The notes beneath the pieces are model-generated. The model made no database searches. It saw nothing but the letters and a program-made list of their open reading frames with translations, and was not told the DNA's origin. From VAZQ01 sp035293945 (GTDB taxonomy: Bacteria; Pseudomonadota; Alphaproteobacteria; Rhizobiales; Xanthobacteraceae), in contig DATGLV010000038.1 in NCBI GenBank assembly GCA_035293945.1, positions 27,327-91,326 of the forward strand: a stretch of DNA of 64,000 nucleotides. The letters run 5' to 3'. How positions within the stretch are numbered: position 1 is the first letter of the stretch; every line of letters starts with the position of its first letter. Below, piece after piece: positions 35,613 through 43,204 of the stretch. The translations under genes were made by a program, and so were the position numbers.

Positions 35613-35969
35613 ATGGCGCGAATCGTCCACGCGAAGGGCCGCACGCGCAAGTCTCAAGACCGCGGCCGGCACGCTCGCCGCAAGCGCGGGTCCACCCGCG
35701 GCAAGCGTTGGTCCGCGCGCGTCACGCGCGAGAGCAACGCGCTCGATCTCGATGGCGGCGTATTCACTCTCGATGACCCGAAACAGATCGCCGCTTCGCT
35801 GAAACGATCGGCGGAACGCAGCCGACGCAGAAAATCGGCTCCCTATCGGTCTGCGCTTTCCATGCTCACGTTCTACATCAATCGGGCGGGCAAGAATCTG
35901 CCGGCGCGGCGGCGCAAGGTTTTGGGCGAGGCGAAGGACGAGCTGAAGAGCATGTTCCACCGTGCGTGA
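35613..35969 (+). CDS. DUF3175 domain-containing protein
   Basis: A 118-residue, very basic protein. The N-terminal 40 residues are arginine/lysine-rich (KGRTRKSQDRGRHARRKRG). The C-terminal DUF3175 part (from ALDLDGGVFTLDDPKQIAASLKRSAERS) fits short proteins found in Bradyrhizobium relatives. Nucleic-acid binding is plausible from the charge, but not known. CGGAGG precedes the ATG. It is divergent from the paoABC-like operon. No EcfG-type site is seen upstream. Confidence 0.82.
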   Translation: MARIVHAKGRTRKSQDRGRHARRKRGSTRGKRWSARVTRESNALDLDGGVFTLDDPKQIAASLKRSAERSRRRKSAPYRSALSMLTFYINRAGKNLPARRRKVLGEAKDELKSMFHRA

Positions 35970-36160
35970 CGGCGGCCGGGCTGCGGAAAATCGTCGCGCC
36001 TGCCCGGGCTCAAGCGCTCTTTTTGCCCTTCTTGAGAGAATTGTCTCTCTTGAGAGAACCTCTCTTGCGTAAACCATTCGAAATGCGGCACGAGAATCAT
36101 ATGTTTGCTGGTCCCGATTCTCTCCGAACGGTGCCGCCACGAGCTTCGGAAAAGGGAGTA

Positions 36161-36763
36161 CTAGACGCCCCACAGGTCGAGCAGGGGGCCGCTCTCGCCA
36201 TAAACCGGGTCTTTTGCTGGCGTGGCTGCGTCACGAATCGTCCTGAGCGCGTGGGCGCAATTCTCCCCCGAGGGCCTGCACTCGTCGTAATGGCTGCCCG
36301 CCGGATAGGCGCCGACCACAAGCAGGTCTTCGCTCGACGACAGGCGCTGATGACCGGTGCCGGCCGGAAGCACCACCACATCCTCTGTCGCGAGCGTGAG
36401 GATCTTGCCGCGATCGCCGCCAAACTTGACCCGAGCGTGCCCGCAGGCGATGCCGAGCACCTCATGCGCTGCAGAATGAAAGTGGGCGTAGCCGTAGATG
36501 CCATCGCGCCAGGAATCGACCCAGCCGTTTCGTGCGAACAAGTCCGCAAGTGACGCCGCCGGGTCTGGGGCCTCATTCAGCCTTATGGCCTTGCGGTAGC
36601 AGATCAGCGGCAGGGCCGGATTGTTCGGGATGGTGTCGTCCGATTCGAAGCGGAAGGTCTGTGGTCTGCGGCGGCGGATTGCACCTGCAGCCAGCTGCCG
36701 GGGACCGTGACCCGTGCCGGCAATGCGCTCGATCGTCTTCTTGATGACCTCTCCCGCCTGCAT
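36161..36763 (-). CDS. Cupin-domain protein
   Basis: A 200-residue protein with a cupin barrel (about residues 80-165). The first cupin motif is HFHSAAHEVLGIACGHARVKFGG and the second VLPAGTGHQRLSSSEDLLVVGAYP. The metal ligands H94, H96 and E100 and the later H138-type His are in place. Relatives are of unknown function. A perfect EcfG-type promoter (36792-36817) lies 29 bases upstream, so it is probably stress-induced. It is convergent with the DUF3175 gene. Confidence 0.82.
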   Translation of the reverse strand: MQAGEVIKKTIERIAGTGHGPRQLAAGAIRRRRPQTFRFESDDTIPNNPALPLICYRKAIRLNEAPDPAASLADLFARNGWVDSWRDGIYGYAHFHSAAHEVLGIACGHARVKFGGDRGKILTLATEDVVVLPAGTGHQRLSSSEDLLVVGAYPAGSHYDECRPSGENCAHALRTIRDAATPAKDPVYGESGPLLDLWGV

Positions 36764-36791
36764 TTTTCGATTTCCTCAACAATAGGGCTGG

Positions 36792-36817
36792 AACGCTTGG
36801 TCTATTTCGATGGTTCC
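36792..36817 (-). promoter_or_regulatory. EcfG-type general stress promoter for the cupin gene
   Basis: GGAAC (36817-36813) and CGTT (36795-36792) on the minus strand, exactly 17 bases apart. Read on the plus strand the same bases hold GGAAC and, 17 bases on, GGTT, so the site is nearly symmetric. Confidence 0.65.
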
Positions 36818-36987
36818 TGCGCTCCTTGCGCGGGTGCTTGCAAATCTCATTGGCGATCCCAGGATCCGCGACGGGCTGCCGCGGCGGCTGCCCGGTCTGG
36901 AGGCGCGCCCTTCGCCAGAGCATCTGCGGGAGCCGCTCACAAGGGCAAGGTCGGCTGGCAAACAACCGGTTCGTGATTGGCCGTTCT

Positions 36988-37012
36988 GGAACCGGTGCCG
37001 ATGCATCCTGTT
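36988..37012 (+). promoter_or_regulatory. Near-match EcfG-type promoter for the DUF4142/HlyD genes
   Basis: GGAAC (36988-36992) and TGTT (37009-37012) are 16 bases apart; one base differs from CGTT. It stands 57 bases upstream of the DUF4142 start codon. Confidence 0.45.
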
Positions 37013-37068
37013 CCCCGCATGACTGCCTTTCGATCGACAAGCAACCATAGTTTTGCGAGGTGCAGCAC

Positions 37069-37590
37069 ATGATCAACAGGATCGTTCTCATCGTCCTCAG
37101 TCTCGGTGCGGTCGCAGCGACCTTCAGCATCGCCGCCGCTGCGCCAAACGCCAGCAGGGCGGACCGAAAGTTCGTCACTGATGCCATCCAGGGAGATTTG
37201 GCGGAAGTGCAGATAGGAAAGCTTGCTCAGGAAAAGAGCATGGATGATCAGGTCCGTTCGTTCGGCGACATGCTGGTGAAGGATCACTCCGCCAACAACG
37301 AGAAGGCTACGGAGCTGGCGAGTTCGCTCGGCCTCAAGGTGCCAACCAAGCCCAGCAAGGCGCAACTGGCGATGTACGACCGCCTCTCGAAGCTGTCCGG
37401 AAAGGCCTTCGACCGGCAGCTGGCGAGGGCCATGGTCCAAGACCACCGTAAGGACATCGGGGAATTCGATAAGGAAGCAAAGAGCTCCAACGATCAGGTC
37501 GCCGGATTTGCCAAAGACACCTTGCCGACCCTCCATAAGCACCTGGATGCCGCGCAGTCGCTCGTCAAGGCCGAGACGGCAGCCAAATAG
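37069..37590 (+). CDS. DUF4142 domain exported protein
   Basis: A 173-residue periplasmic protein with a signal peptide (IVLIVLSLGAVAATFSIAAAA) and a helical ferritin-like DUF4142 domain. Family features are KFVTDAIQGDLAEVQIGKLAQEKS, VRSFGDMLVKDH and AMVQDHRKDIGEF. DUF4142 proteins are often stress-induced in rhizobia; their function is not settled. The ATG at 37069 follows GCGAGGTG; a GTG three codons earlier is less likely. The HlyD gene follows after 41 bases. Confidence 0.87.
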   Translation: MINRIVLIVLSLGAVAATFSIAAAAPNASRADRKFVTDAIQGDLAEVQIGKLAQEKSMDDQVRSFGDMLVKDHSANNEKATELASSLGLKVPTKPSKAQLAMYDRLSKLSGKAFDRQLARAMVQDHRKDIGEFDKEAKSSNDQVAGFAKDTLPTLHKHLDAAQSLVKAETAAK

Positions 37591-37631
37591 GGCGCGAACC
37601 CGCCGCGTCGGACCCGAGCCAAGAGGTTGAT

Positions 37632-38945
37632 TTGCCAGGAATCGGTGAGAAAGGTCCTGAGGCGACCAACCCCACGGACGCGGAGGGTCGCAACCGGGCG
37701 GGCCCGCGCGACGCGTTCGCCGGTGTGCCGGACGCCCGGGTGGGGCAATGGCAGGTCAAGGAATTTGAACAAGTCAAGAAGACCAAAAAGGCCAAGGAAG
37801 AGATTGGCGGCGTCGAGCGACGTGAGCGGAGCGAGCAGAAGCCCGCTCCCAAGCCTCCCCCGCCGGGCGCGGAGCAGCAAAAGCCGGGACCGGAGGCGGA
37901 TCAGGGCCAGAAGCGGTCAACTTTTGCGACGATCCGGCGGCATCCTCTGCTCACAATGGTGGTCGTGGCGGCCGCAATCGTCTGCGGGACGGTAATTCTG
38001 CTCTGGTGGCTGAACGCGCGTCTCTATGAATCGACCGATGACGCCTTCATCGATGCCCGCACCGTCTCGATCAGCTCACAGATCAACGGGGCTATCACCG
38101 ACGTTCCGGTCAACGACAACCAAGAGGTCACGACCGGCGCACCGCTTGCTCGCATCGATGAACGCGATTTCCGCGCCGCGGTCGACCAGGCCAAAGCTCA
38201 GGTCGATCAAGCCGTCGCCAACATCGCCAATCTCGACGCACAGATCGATGCGCAGAAGGCGAGAATTGACCAGGCCCAGAAGCAAGTCAGTCAAGCGCAA
38301 GCCGCGCTGACGTTCGCCGAGGAAGAGAATACGCGCGCACAGGCGCTGTTGCAGCGCGGTGCAGGTACCCAGCAGCAGGCGCAGCAGACGTCCTCCACTC
38401 TGCGGCAAGATCAGGCTGCGTTGGACGCCGCGCAGGCGAACCTCGTTGCCGCCCAAAAGCAGGTTCCAGTGCTGGAAACTCAGCGACAGGTCGCCCAAGG
38501 TCAGCTCGCGCAGGCGAATGCCGTCAAGGACCAGGCGGACGCCAATCTCTCGCGCACCGTCATTGCGGCGCCGACCGATGGTTTCGTCACCAAGCTTACG
38601 GCCGCCAAGGGCGCGTACGCCCAAGCGGGCCAAAGCCTGATGATGTTCGTGCCGCTGGAAATGTGGGTGACGGCGAATTTCAAGGAGACGCAGCTTGCGG
38701 ACATGCGTCCCGGCCAGCCCGTCGACATCAATGTCGACGCCTACCCCGGGCATCCGCTGCACGGACATGTGGACAGCATCCAGAGCGGTACCGGCGCGGT
38801 CTTCAGCCTATTGCCGCCCGAGAACGCGACCGGCAACTTCGTCAAGGTGGTGCAACGCGTCCCGGTCAAGATCACATTCGACGAGCCGCCCGATGTCCAT
38901 CTCGGACCCGGCATGTCGGTCGTGCCAAGTGTTAGAGTGCGTTAG
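37632..38945 (+). CDS. HlyD/EmrA-family membrane fusion protein
   Basis: A 437-residue periplasmic adaptor. An unusual 105-residue cytoplasmic, lysine/proline-rich N-terminus comes before the single transmembrane helix (about 106-127). Then follow the barrel/lipoyl half (STDDAFIDARTVSISSQINGAI), a long coiled coil rich in Q and A (about 180-300) and the second lipoyl half (SRTVIAAPTDGFVTKL). EmrA-type adaptors link an inner-membrane pump to an outer-membrane channel; no pump or channel gene is adjacent. The start is TTG at 37632 after AAGAGG, chosen because no ATG lies before the helix. Co-transcription with DUF4142 is likely. Confidence 0.85.
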   Translation: MPGIGEKGPEATNPTDAEGRNRAGPRDAFAGVPDARVGQWQVKEFEQVKKTKKAKEEIGGVERRERSEQKPAPKPPPPGAEQQKPGPEADQGQKRSTFATIRRHPLLTMVVVAAAIVCGTVILLWWLNARLYESTDDAFIDARTVSISSQINGAITDVPVNDNQEVTTGAPLARIDERDFRAAVDQAKAQVDQAVANIANLDAQIDAQKARIDQAQKQVSQAQAALTFAEEENTRAQALLQRGAGTQQQAQQTSSTLRQDQAALDAAQANLVAAQKQVPVLETQRQVAQGQLAQANAVKDQADANLSRTVIAAPTDGFVTKLTAAKGAYAQAGQSLMMFVPLEMWVTANFKETQLADMRPGQPVDINVDAYPGHPLHGHVDSIQSGTGAVFSLLPPENATGNFVKVVQRVPVKITFDEPPDVHLGPGMSVVPSVRVR

Positions 38946-38999
38946 GCGTGTTGGTTTGTGCTACGGCGGCATTGCCTGGTCGCCGGCGGCGCCGCAGGA

Positions 39000-39191
39000 C
39001 TACTTCGATTTGCGCTTCGGGACCTTCTTGCCCTTGCGCCGCGCCTCCGAGAGGCCGATCGCAATGGCTTGCTTGCGACTCTTGACCTTCCCACCTCGCC
39101 CGCCTTTGCCGCGCTTAAGGGTGCCGCGCTTGCGCTTGCGCATCGCCCCCGCCACATCTTTTCCGGCACTGCGCGAATACTTGCGGGCCAT
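39000..39191 (-). CDS. DUF6496 small basic protein
   Basis: A 63-residue, highly basic protein (about 40% K and R) of the DUF6496 type, beginning MARKYSRSAGKDVAGAMRKRK and ending in KKVPKRKSK. It resembles small histone-like or stress-granule-type proteins; the role is unknown. GAAGGGAG precedes the ATG. It lies behind the 56-residue gene on the same strand and may share its stress promoter. Confidence 0.8.
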   Translation of the reverse strand: MARKYSRSAGKDVAGAMRKRKRGTLKRGKGGRGGKVKSRKQAIAIGLSEARRKGKKVPKRKSK

Positions 39192-39211
39192 GAGGCGTCT
39201 CCCTTCTCAGC

Positions 39212-39382
39212 TCAATGCGGCCGCAGCTGCAGACGCGAGTCCCGGTCTTCAACGCGCTCGGTGACTTCACCGCACCAGGCGCGCGCCATCGCCAAGAAGA
39301 ATCTCCGGTCGTGCGCCGACCGTGCGCGCTCCGCCAATCTCAAATATTCGGCGGCCCGATCACTAAACTCCTGAATGAGCAT
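39212..39382 (-). CDS. Small conserved hypothetical protein
   Basis: A 56-residue, mostly helical protein (EYLRLAERARSAHDRRFFLAMARAWCGE) of a form common in Rhizobiales, function unknown. GAGGAGGAG precedes the ATG at 39382. It ends 20 bases before the DUF6496 gene start. A GGAAC-N17-CTTT sequence upstream (39432-39457) is a one-mismatch EcfG-type promoter. Confidence 0.65.
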   Translation of the reverse strand: MLIQEFSDRAAEYLRLAERARSAHDRRFFLAMARAWCGEVTERVEDRDSRLQLRPH

Positions 39383-39431
39383 ATTCTCCTCCTCGGAAGA
39401 GAAAGGGTTTGCACCCGGTAAGTGTTTGTTA

Positions 39432-39457
39432 AAAGAGGCGGTCGGCGAAAAAGTTCC
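39432..39457 (-). promoter_or_regulatory. Near-match EcfG-type promoter
   Basis: GGAAC (39457-39453) and CTTT (39435-39432) on the minus strand are 17 bases apart, one base off consensus. It stands about 50 bases upstream of the 56-residue gene; the DUF6496 gene follows. Confidence 0.4.
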
Positions 39458-39537
39458 CGCATATCCATGCGACAATGGCGTGTCGGCGGCGCAACATCGG
39501 CAGCCCACCGGCTGGGAATGGAGAGAAGCGATTGACC

Positions 39538-39563
39538 GGAACTGTCGACGGAGCTCGGTCGTT
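39538..39563 (+). promoter_or_regulatory. EcfG-type general stress promoter for the PfpI-family gene
   Basis: GGAAC (39538-39542) and CGTT (39560-39563) on the plus strand are 17 bases apart, a perfect match. It ends 33 bases before the start codon of the DJ-1/PfpI gene. Confidence 0.65.
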
Positions 39564-39595
39564 CCCCGATATCCGCGAAATTCTGAGAGGGTATC

Positions 39596-40153
39596 ATGGA
39601 TCTATCGGGTACGAAGGTTGCGATCCTGGCGACGAACGGGTTCGAGCAGGCAGAGCTTGAAGTTCCGCGTGATCGGCTCAAGGCTGCAGGGGTCAAAGTG
39701 GACGTGATTGCGCCGCGCGACGGACAAATCAAGGGCTGGGACATGACTGATTGGGGCCGACCGGTCGCCGTCGACCGTACGCTCGAGCAGGCCAAGGCCG
39801 ACGATTACGACGCGATCGTGCTTCCGGGAGGACAGATCAATCCGGATCTGCTGCGGATCGAGCCGCGCGCCATCGCGTTGATCCGTGCGTTCCTCGGGCA
39901 GAACAAGCCGATAGCGGCCGTGTGCCATGCGCCTTGGCTGCTCATCGAGGCCGGCGTCGTCAAGGGCCGCAAGGCGACCTCATATAAGTCGATCAAGTCC
40001 GATATGATCAATGCGGGCGCCAAGTGGGAAGATTCCGAGGTGGTATTTGACCGCGGGGTGATTACGTCGCGCAATCCGGACGACCTCGAGGCGTTCTCAT
40101 CGAAAATCATCGAGGTGCTGGCGGAGCGGAGCGGCAAGCTCAGCGCGGCGTGA
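39596..40153 (+). CDS. DJ-1/PfpI-family protein (type 1 glutamine amidotransferase-like)
   Basis: A 185-residue DJ-1/PfpI-superfamily protein. KVAILATNGFEQAELEVPRD holds the conserved Glu of the active site. The nucleophile cysteine is in AVCHAPW, with the His next to it. The family includes stress-related proteases, deglycases and chaperones such as YhbO/PfpI. GAGAGGG stands nine bases before the ATG. A perfect EcfG-type promoter lies upstream, in line with stress induction. It is convergent with udgX, 16 bases apart. Confidence 0.88.
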   Translation: MDLSGTKVAILATNGFEQAELEVPRDRLKAAGVKVDVIAPRDGQIKGWDMTDWGRPVAVDRTLEQAKADDYDAIVLPGGQINPDLLRIEPRAIALIRAFLGQNKPIAAVCHAPWLLIEAGVVKGRKATSYKSIKSDMINAGAKWEDSEVVFDRGVITSRNPDDLEAFSSKIIEVLAERSGKLSAA

Positions 40154-40169
40154 GCCGTGTGCGGCCCGA

Positions 40170-40808
40170 TCATTTGCTGGTGGCGTGGAGGGATTCCGCG
40201 CCCGCGTGGAGGTCGGCGACAAACCGCGCGTATTGGGCTCGCCTGTCGGCATCATCCTGGATCCGGAGCAAATACGACGGGTGAATTGTCACAAGGGCGC
40301 GCGAGCCGTCCGCCTGGGGCAGGAGCTGACCGCGCACCCTTTCGATGACGACGGTCCGCCCCAGCACGCCACGGGCGGCGCTGGCTCCCAATGCGATGAC
40401 GACATCCGGGCGAATGATCGCTCGTTCGCGATCGAGCCACCAGCGACATCGCTCGATCTCATAGGCATTCGGGCGTTTGTGCAGGCGGCGCTTGCCGCGG
40501 GGCTCGAACTTGAAGTGTTTGACCGCATTGGTCACGAATGTGGTCCGTCGGTCGATGCCGGCCTCGGCGATCGCGCGATCGAGAACGCGACCCGCCGGGC
40601 CGACGAACGGCAGCCCGGCCAAATCTTCATCATTGCCGGGCTGCTCGCCGACGAGCATCACGCGCGCGCGGGCGGGACCTTGTCCGGGCACGACCTGCGT
40701 GGCGTGACGATAGAGCTCGCAGCGGCGGCACTCCGCCTCTTCGGCGCCGAGACGCTCGAGGGCAGCATCTTTTTTTCTGACGCCGATTAGCGAATTCTCG
40801 CCACTCAC
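40170..40808 (-). CDS. udgX: UdgX-type uracil-DNA glycosylase
   Basis: A 212-residue uracil-DNA glycosylase of the UdgX branch. GEQPGND (residues 54-60) is motif A. KRRLH (106-110), followed by KRPN, is the UdgX-specific loop, whose histidine (H110 here) links covalently to the abasic site in the known enzyme. HPSYLLR (176-182) is the last motif. Cluster ligands seem to be C27, C30 and C121; the fourth position usual in family 4 is His98 (KHFKF). The start is GTG at 40808, eight bases after the nuoD stop; the 46-codon longer frame overlaps nuoD and has no site. It recognises uracil in DNA and excises it in a suicide-like way. Confidence 0.85.
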   Translation of the reverse strand: MSGENSLIGVRKKDAALERLGAEEAECRRCELYRHATQVVPGQGPARARVMLVGEQPGNDEDLAGLPFVGPAGRVLDRAIAEAGIDRRTTFVTNAVKHFKFEPRGKRRLHKRPNAYEIERCRWWLDRERAIIRPDVVIALGASAARGVLGRTVVIERVRGQLLPQADGSRALVTIHPSYLLRIQDDADRRAQYARFVADLHAGAESLHATSK

Positions 40809-40816
40809 CTCGAGCC

Positions 40817-42007
40817 TCAACGGTCTATCTCGCCGAACACGATATCCAGGGAGCCGATTATGGCCGCTACGTCTGCCAGCATGTGCCCGCGTGATATGAA
40901 GTCCACGGCCTGTAGATGGGCGAAAGAAGGCGCCCGGATCTTGCACTTGTAGGGACGATTCGAGCCGTCGGACACGAGATACACGCCGAACTCGCCCTTG
41001 GGGGCCTCTACCGCGGCGTAGACCTCGCCTTTCGGCACCGTGAAGCCTTCGGTGTAGAGCTTGAAATGATGGATCGTGGCTTCCATGCTGCGCTTCATTT
41101 CGGCGCGGGGTGGCGGCACGATCTTGTTGCTCCTAACCGCGATCGGACCTCTCCCTTCGGGTGCGCCCAGCTTCTCCAGGCACTGCCTCATGATCCGGAC
41201 TGATTGCCGCATCTCCTCCATGCGGACGAGATAACGGTCATAACAATCCCCGTTCTTGCCGATCGGGATGTCGAAATCGAGCTCGGAATAGCACTCGTAG
41301 GGCTGCGCCTTGCGCAAGTCCCAGGCCGCCCCGGAGCCGCGCACCATGACCCCGGAGAAGCCCCAGCCCCAGGCGTCGTCGAGCCTTACCACCCCAATGC
41401 CGACATTGCGCTGCTTGAAGATGCGGCTATCCGTGAGCAGACCTTCCAGGTCATCGCAGACTTTGAGGAACGGGTCGCAGAAGTCCCAAATGTCGTCGAG
41501 CAGCTTCGGCGGGAGATCTTGATGTACGCCTCCGACGCGGAAATAGTTGGCGTGCATGCGTGCGCCCGAGGCGCGCTCGTAGAAGACCATCAATTTCTCC
41601 CGCTCCTCGAATCCCCAAAGAGGTGGCGTCAGCGCGCCGACGTCGAGCGCCTGTGTGGTGATGTTCAACAGATGCGAAAGCAGACGGCCGATTTCGCAAT
41701 AAAGCACGCGAATGAGTTGTGCGCGCTTGGGGATTTCGAGATCGAGCAATTTTTCCGCAGCCAGGCAGAAGGCATGCTCTTGATTCATCGGCGCGACGTA
41801 GTCGAGCCGATCAAAATAAGGCAATGCCTGCAAATAGGTTTTGTGCTCGATCAGCTTTTCGGTGCCGCGATGCAGGAGACCGATATGCGGATCCGCGCGC
41901 TCGACGACCTCGCCGTCAAGCTCGAGAATAAGGCGCAATACGCCGTGAGCGGAGGGATGCTGCGGCCCAAAATTGACGGTGAAGGAGCGTGACGCCTGCG
42001 CATCCAT
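40817..42007 (-). CDS. nuoD: NADH-quinone oxidoreductase subunit D (orphan)
   Basis: A 396-residue peripheral-arm subunit of complex I. Sequence is canonical throughout: NFGPQHPSAHG at the N-terminus (quinone site), GLLHRGTEKLIE, RLDYVAPMNQEHAF, the RGSGAAWDLRKAQPYE segment, and a C-terminal DIVFGEIDR. No other nuo gene is present on either side, which is odd, since nuoD is normally in a 13-14 gene operon. It is followed by udgX on the same strand. It could be an extra copy, replacing or assembling with the chromosomal complex I. Confidence 0.92.
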   Translation of the reverse strand: MDAQASRSFTVNFGPQHPSAHGVLRLILELDGEVVERADPHIGLLHRGTEKLIEHKTYLQALPYFDRLDYVAPMNQEHAFCLAAEKLLDLEIPKRAQLIRVLYCEIGRLLSHLLNITTQALDVGALTPPLWGFEEREKLMVFYERASGARMHANYFRVGGVHQDLPPKLLDDIWDFCDPFLKVCDDLEGLLTDSRIFKQRNVGIGVVRLDDAWGWGFSGVMVRGSGAAWDLRKAQPYECYSELDFDIPIGKNGDCYDRYLVRMEEMRQSVRIMRQCLEKLGAPEGRGPIAVRSNKIVPPPRAEMKRSMEATIHHFKLYTEGFTVPKGEVYAAVEAPKGEFGVYLVSDGSNRPYKCKIRAPSFAHLQAVDFISRGHMLADVAAIIGSLDIVFGEIDR

Positions 42008-42162
42008 GGGGATTCCGAAGGACAGATGTACTTCCCGGCGCTGTTACGACAACGGATCGTCAAGCGGGATGTTCCGCGCAATCCGGGGTTCTAGCCATGG
42101 GCTGCATATCGGCCCGGCATTGCGACCGGCCGGCTCCCGCTCCGTGCCAGCTCGGCACGGCG

Positions 42163-42660
42163 TCACGTCGTCGGTTGCGACTGGCGGCTCGCCAAGTATT
42201 TTGGATCGATCGACAGCGACAGCGGAGTGTGCGGGCCGACAAATATCGGATCGACCACGCGCGACGCATAACGCCACACCGCGTCATCCCCCCGCACGCA
42301 TTCGGCTCTCACGTCGGCGACCAGTGCCGGGAGCTCGACGGTGGCGGCTCGGCGCGGCCCTTGGTAGACCAAGATCGAGCAAAACCATTGCGCGCGCTCG
42401 CCCTCCTTTGCCAACACGATCGAATTGCTGATGAGGTGACGGGTGGTGGTCAGGCTGCGTCGACAGCGCCACTCATAAAACGACCTTATGCCCTGCTCGC
42501 CTTCGAAGCGATTGCCCCCGACCACGAAGATGCCCTCCTTCACGTACAGTTCGTGCACTGATTTTCCGCCGTTGAAGTCGACATCGTACCAATAAGCGGA
42601 CTCAAGCTGATGAAGCGCAAACCAGGTCTCGATGTCGTCGACATGGCGAAGAGCATTCAT
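42163..42660 (-). CDS. NTF2/SnoaL-like protein
   Basis: A 165-residue protein with the SnoaL/NTF2-like fold: an N-terminal helix (VDDIETWFALHQLESAYWYDVDFNGG), strand KEGIFVVGGNRFEG and an RHLISNSIVLAKEG strand near residue 78, as in NTF2-like hydrolases and isomerases. The ATG at 42660 follows GGGAGG. It is upstream of nuoD on the same strand with a 155-base gap. The function is unknown; it also resembles dioxygenase beta subunits, but no alpha subunit lies near. Confidence 0.72.
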   Translation of the reverse strand: MNALRHVDDIETWFALHQLESAYWYDVDFNGGKSVHELYVKEGIFVVGGNRFEGEQGIRSFYEWRCRRSLTTTRHLISNSIVLAKEGERAQWFCSILVYQGPRRAATVELPALVADVRAECVRGDDAVWRYASRVVDPIFVGPHTPLSLSIDPKYLASRQSQPTT

Positions 42661-43204
42661 TGCCGCCTCCCATACGTGGTCGCAAGCGTCACCTGGGTGA
42701 CCGCCGATCGCCCGATACGATGGATCAACGTCGCGTCGTCGGCAATGCGCTTGTGACGCATATTGGTGCGGTGCAGCGTGCCGGCCATTGGGCAGGTATT
42801 TGCTGATCCGGATAGAATCAGTCCTACCGGTTCGGATGCCGATCTCGAAGCCCCGGCAGTAACGCCGCAAGCTGCAATTTGTTTCCTTTAAGTCTATCAA
42901 ACAGCTTCTTGTCTGCGAGCGATGCTCGTTGATGTCCTTAGGCAGAATCGCGGCCTAATGCCCTTGCGACAGAAACTTTGACGACACGTTAGTGTTGTAG
43001 AATGCCGCTCCCGAAAGGCTCTTGTTTCGAGTGGACAGAATTGGCAGCGGCTGATGGGGCGTACGCTGGCGCCAGGAAGCGGCCTGTGACTGGGCATGCG
43101 CTGATGATGAGGCATTCACACGACCGCGCGGTGGCGATGCGGCCGCGCAGCGCTGTTCAAGCGTTGTGCCAGGGCGCCGCTCTGGCCCGTGAATCGGCGA
43201 GCCG
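42661..43204. other. Intergenic region upstream of the Nramp-type transporter
   Basis: 544 bases without a convincing gene. Short inverted repeats occur (CGAGC-GAT-GCTCG at 42916-42928; ACAC-GTTA-GTGT near 42980-42995), which could be operators, but no known metal-regulator box is recognised. No EcfG-type site is seen. Confidence 0.5.

Larger units (their letters stand above)
36764..37068. other. Intergenic region between cupin and DUF4142 genes
   Basis: 305 bases without a gene. It holds two divergent EcfG-type promoters: a perfect one for the cupin gene (36792-36817, minus) and a near match for the DUF4142 gene (36988-37012, plus). Nothing else is visible. Confidence 0.6.

Noticed and set aside
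42900..43000. Short inverted repeats that could be metal-regulator sites before the Nramp-type gene
   Set aside because: They do not match a known Fur, Irr, MntR or Mur site closely; listed only as a description of the region.
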